Shown in pieces: positions 63,878-64,000 of a stretch of DNA of 64,000 bases (positions within the stretch are counted from its first letter, which is position 1; each line of letters opens with the position of its first letter). The position numbers and the translations under genes were made by a program. The DNA comes from Thermoleophilaceae bacterium. GTDB lineage: Bacteria > Actinomycetota > Thermoleophilia > Solirubrobacterales > Thermoleophilaceae. The stretch is taken from the NCBI GenBank assembly GCA_030447725.1, contig JAUJOQ010000002.1, positions 329,916 to 393,915 of the forward strand, given 5' to 3'. The notes below the pieces were generated by a model, which was not told the origin of the DNA, did not search any database, and was given only the letters and a program-made list of their open reading frames with translations.

Positions 63878-64000
63878 TCAGCCCCAGCTGTCCAGATACT
63901 CCTGCTGCTCGGAGGTCAGCGCGTCGATCTCCACCCCGAGCGCGGCCAGCTTGAGCCGGGCGACCTCGTCGTCGATCCCGTGGGGCACATCGAGCACCCG
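63878..64000 (-). CDS. ahcY: Adenosylhomocysteinase, C-terminal end (partial)
   Basis: Only the last 40 codons lie in the window. The translated end is [40 protein letters not shown] in two short pieces matching the conserved SahH C-terminus (P[12 protein letters not shown] and LT-x-EQ-x-YL-x-SW). The enzyme hydrolyses S-adenosylhomocysteine to adenosine and homocysteine. The rest is beyond the right edge. Confidence 0.85.
   Translation of the reverse strand, partial: RVLDVPHGIDDEVARLKLAALGVEIDALTSEQQEYLDSWG

Overview
The window is high-GC, densely packed chromosomal DNA. GC-rich third codon positions, frequent GTG/TTG starts, a multi-gene mce operon and an HPF-SecA-PrfB-FtsH-FtsE-FtsX-SmpB block suggest an actinobacterium. 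The secreted and cell-wall gene set (LVIVD-repeat secreted protein, LtrA, Rpf-like transglycosylase) makes the class Thermoleophilia my best guess; this is inference, with no phylogeny run. There are no rRNA or tRNA genes, no CRISPR array and no transposase. One tmRNA gene is present.

Layout. 46-10642 (minus): a nine-gene, translationally coupled operon of six Mce substrate-binding proteins followed by two ferritin-like proteins and a cupredoxin lipoprotein. 10687-12272: a divergent two-gene ABC-2 exporter. 12283-19850: small metabolic genes (YgjP-type metallopeptidase, two SDRs, YjbQ, 2-hydroxyacid dehydrogenase, FAD oxidoreductase, VOC, cupin) and a decayed VapC. 19892-22981: a three-gene DrrAB-like exporter divergent from a MarR regulator, with a clear palindromic operator between them. 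22992-29672: a membrane protein carrying an in-frame palindrome, an SDR, a methyltransferase, a secreted glycoside-hydrolase-like/peptidoglycan-binding protein, an alpha/beta hydrolase, an EVE-like protein and a frameshifted LVIVD gene. 29751-30158: tmRNA and its terminator. 30238-39087: Ser/Thr kinase locus, GGDEF/HD-GYP and PAS-EAL c-di-GMP enzymes, a transglycosylase with a structured leader, an L,D-transpeptidase and an ice-binding-like protein. 39241-44862: cytochrome P450, hydrolase, LtrA, site-2 protease and a secreted/membrane protein. 44868-61113 (mostly minus): smpB, rnr, ctpA-type protease, ftsX, ftsE, a RibD-like reductase, nadA, nadC, vapBC, ftsH, prfB with a programmed +1 frameshift, secA and short hpf. 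61206-64000: comF, a CtaG-like protein, a GAF/HD-GYP pseudogene, a GNAT and the 3' end of ahcY.

How genes work together. The window holds the tmRNA, SmpB and RNase R of trans-translation, together with RF2, HPF and FtsH, so ribosome rescue and protein quality control are concentrated here. SecA, FtsEX and the S41 protease cover export and envelope division functions. Two c-di-GMP enzymes flank cell-wall genes.

Most interesting signals. (1) Palindromic elements tolerated inside coding frames: a 38-bp element occurs downstream of the mce operon (1-38) and, with one mismatch, in frame inside the P450 gene (39900-39937). A different perfect 15-bp-stem palindrome sits in frame inside a membrane-protein gene (23246-23282), and a 123-bp imperfect palindrome lies between hpf and secA. 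(2) An mce operon without YrbE/MlaE permeases that is fused to a Tat-exported ferritin/cupredoxin module. (3) A duplicated translation-start segment creating nested GTGA couplings between ctpA and rnr. (4) An intrinsic terminator 6 nt ahead of the ctpA start codon. (5) A structured leader ahead of a transglycosylase gene.
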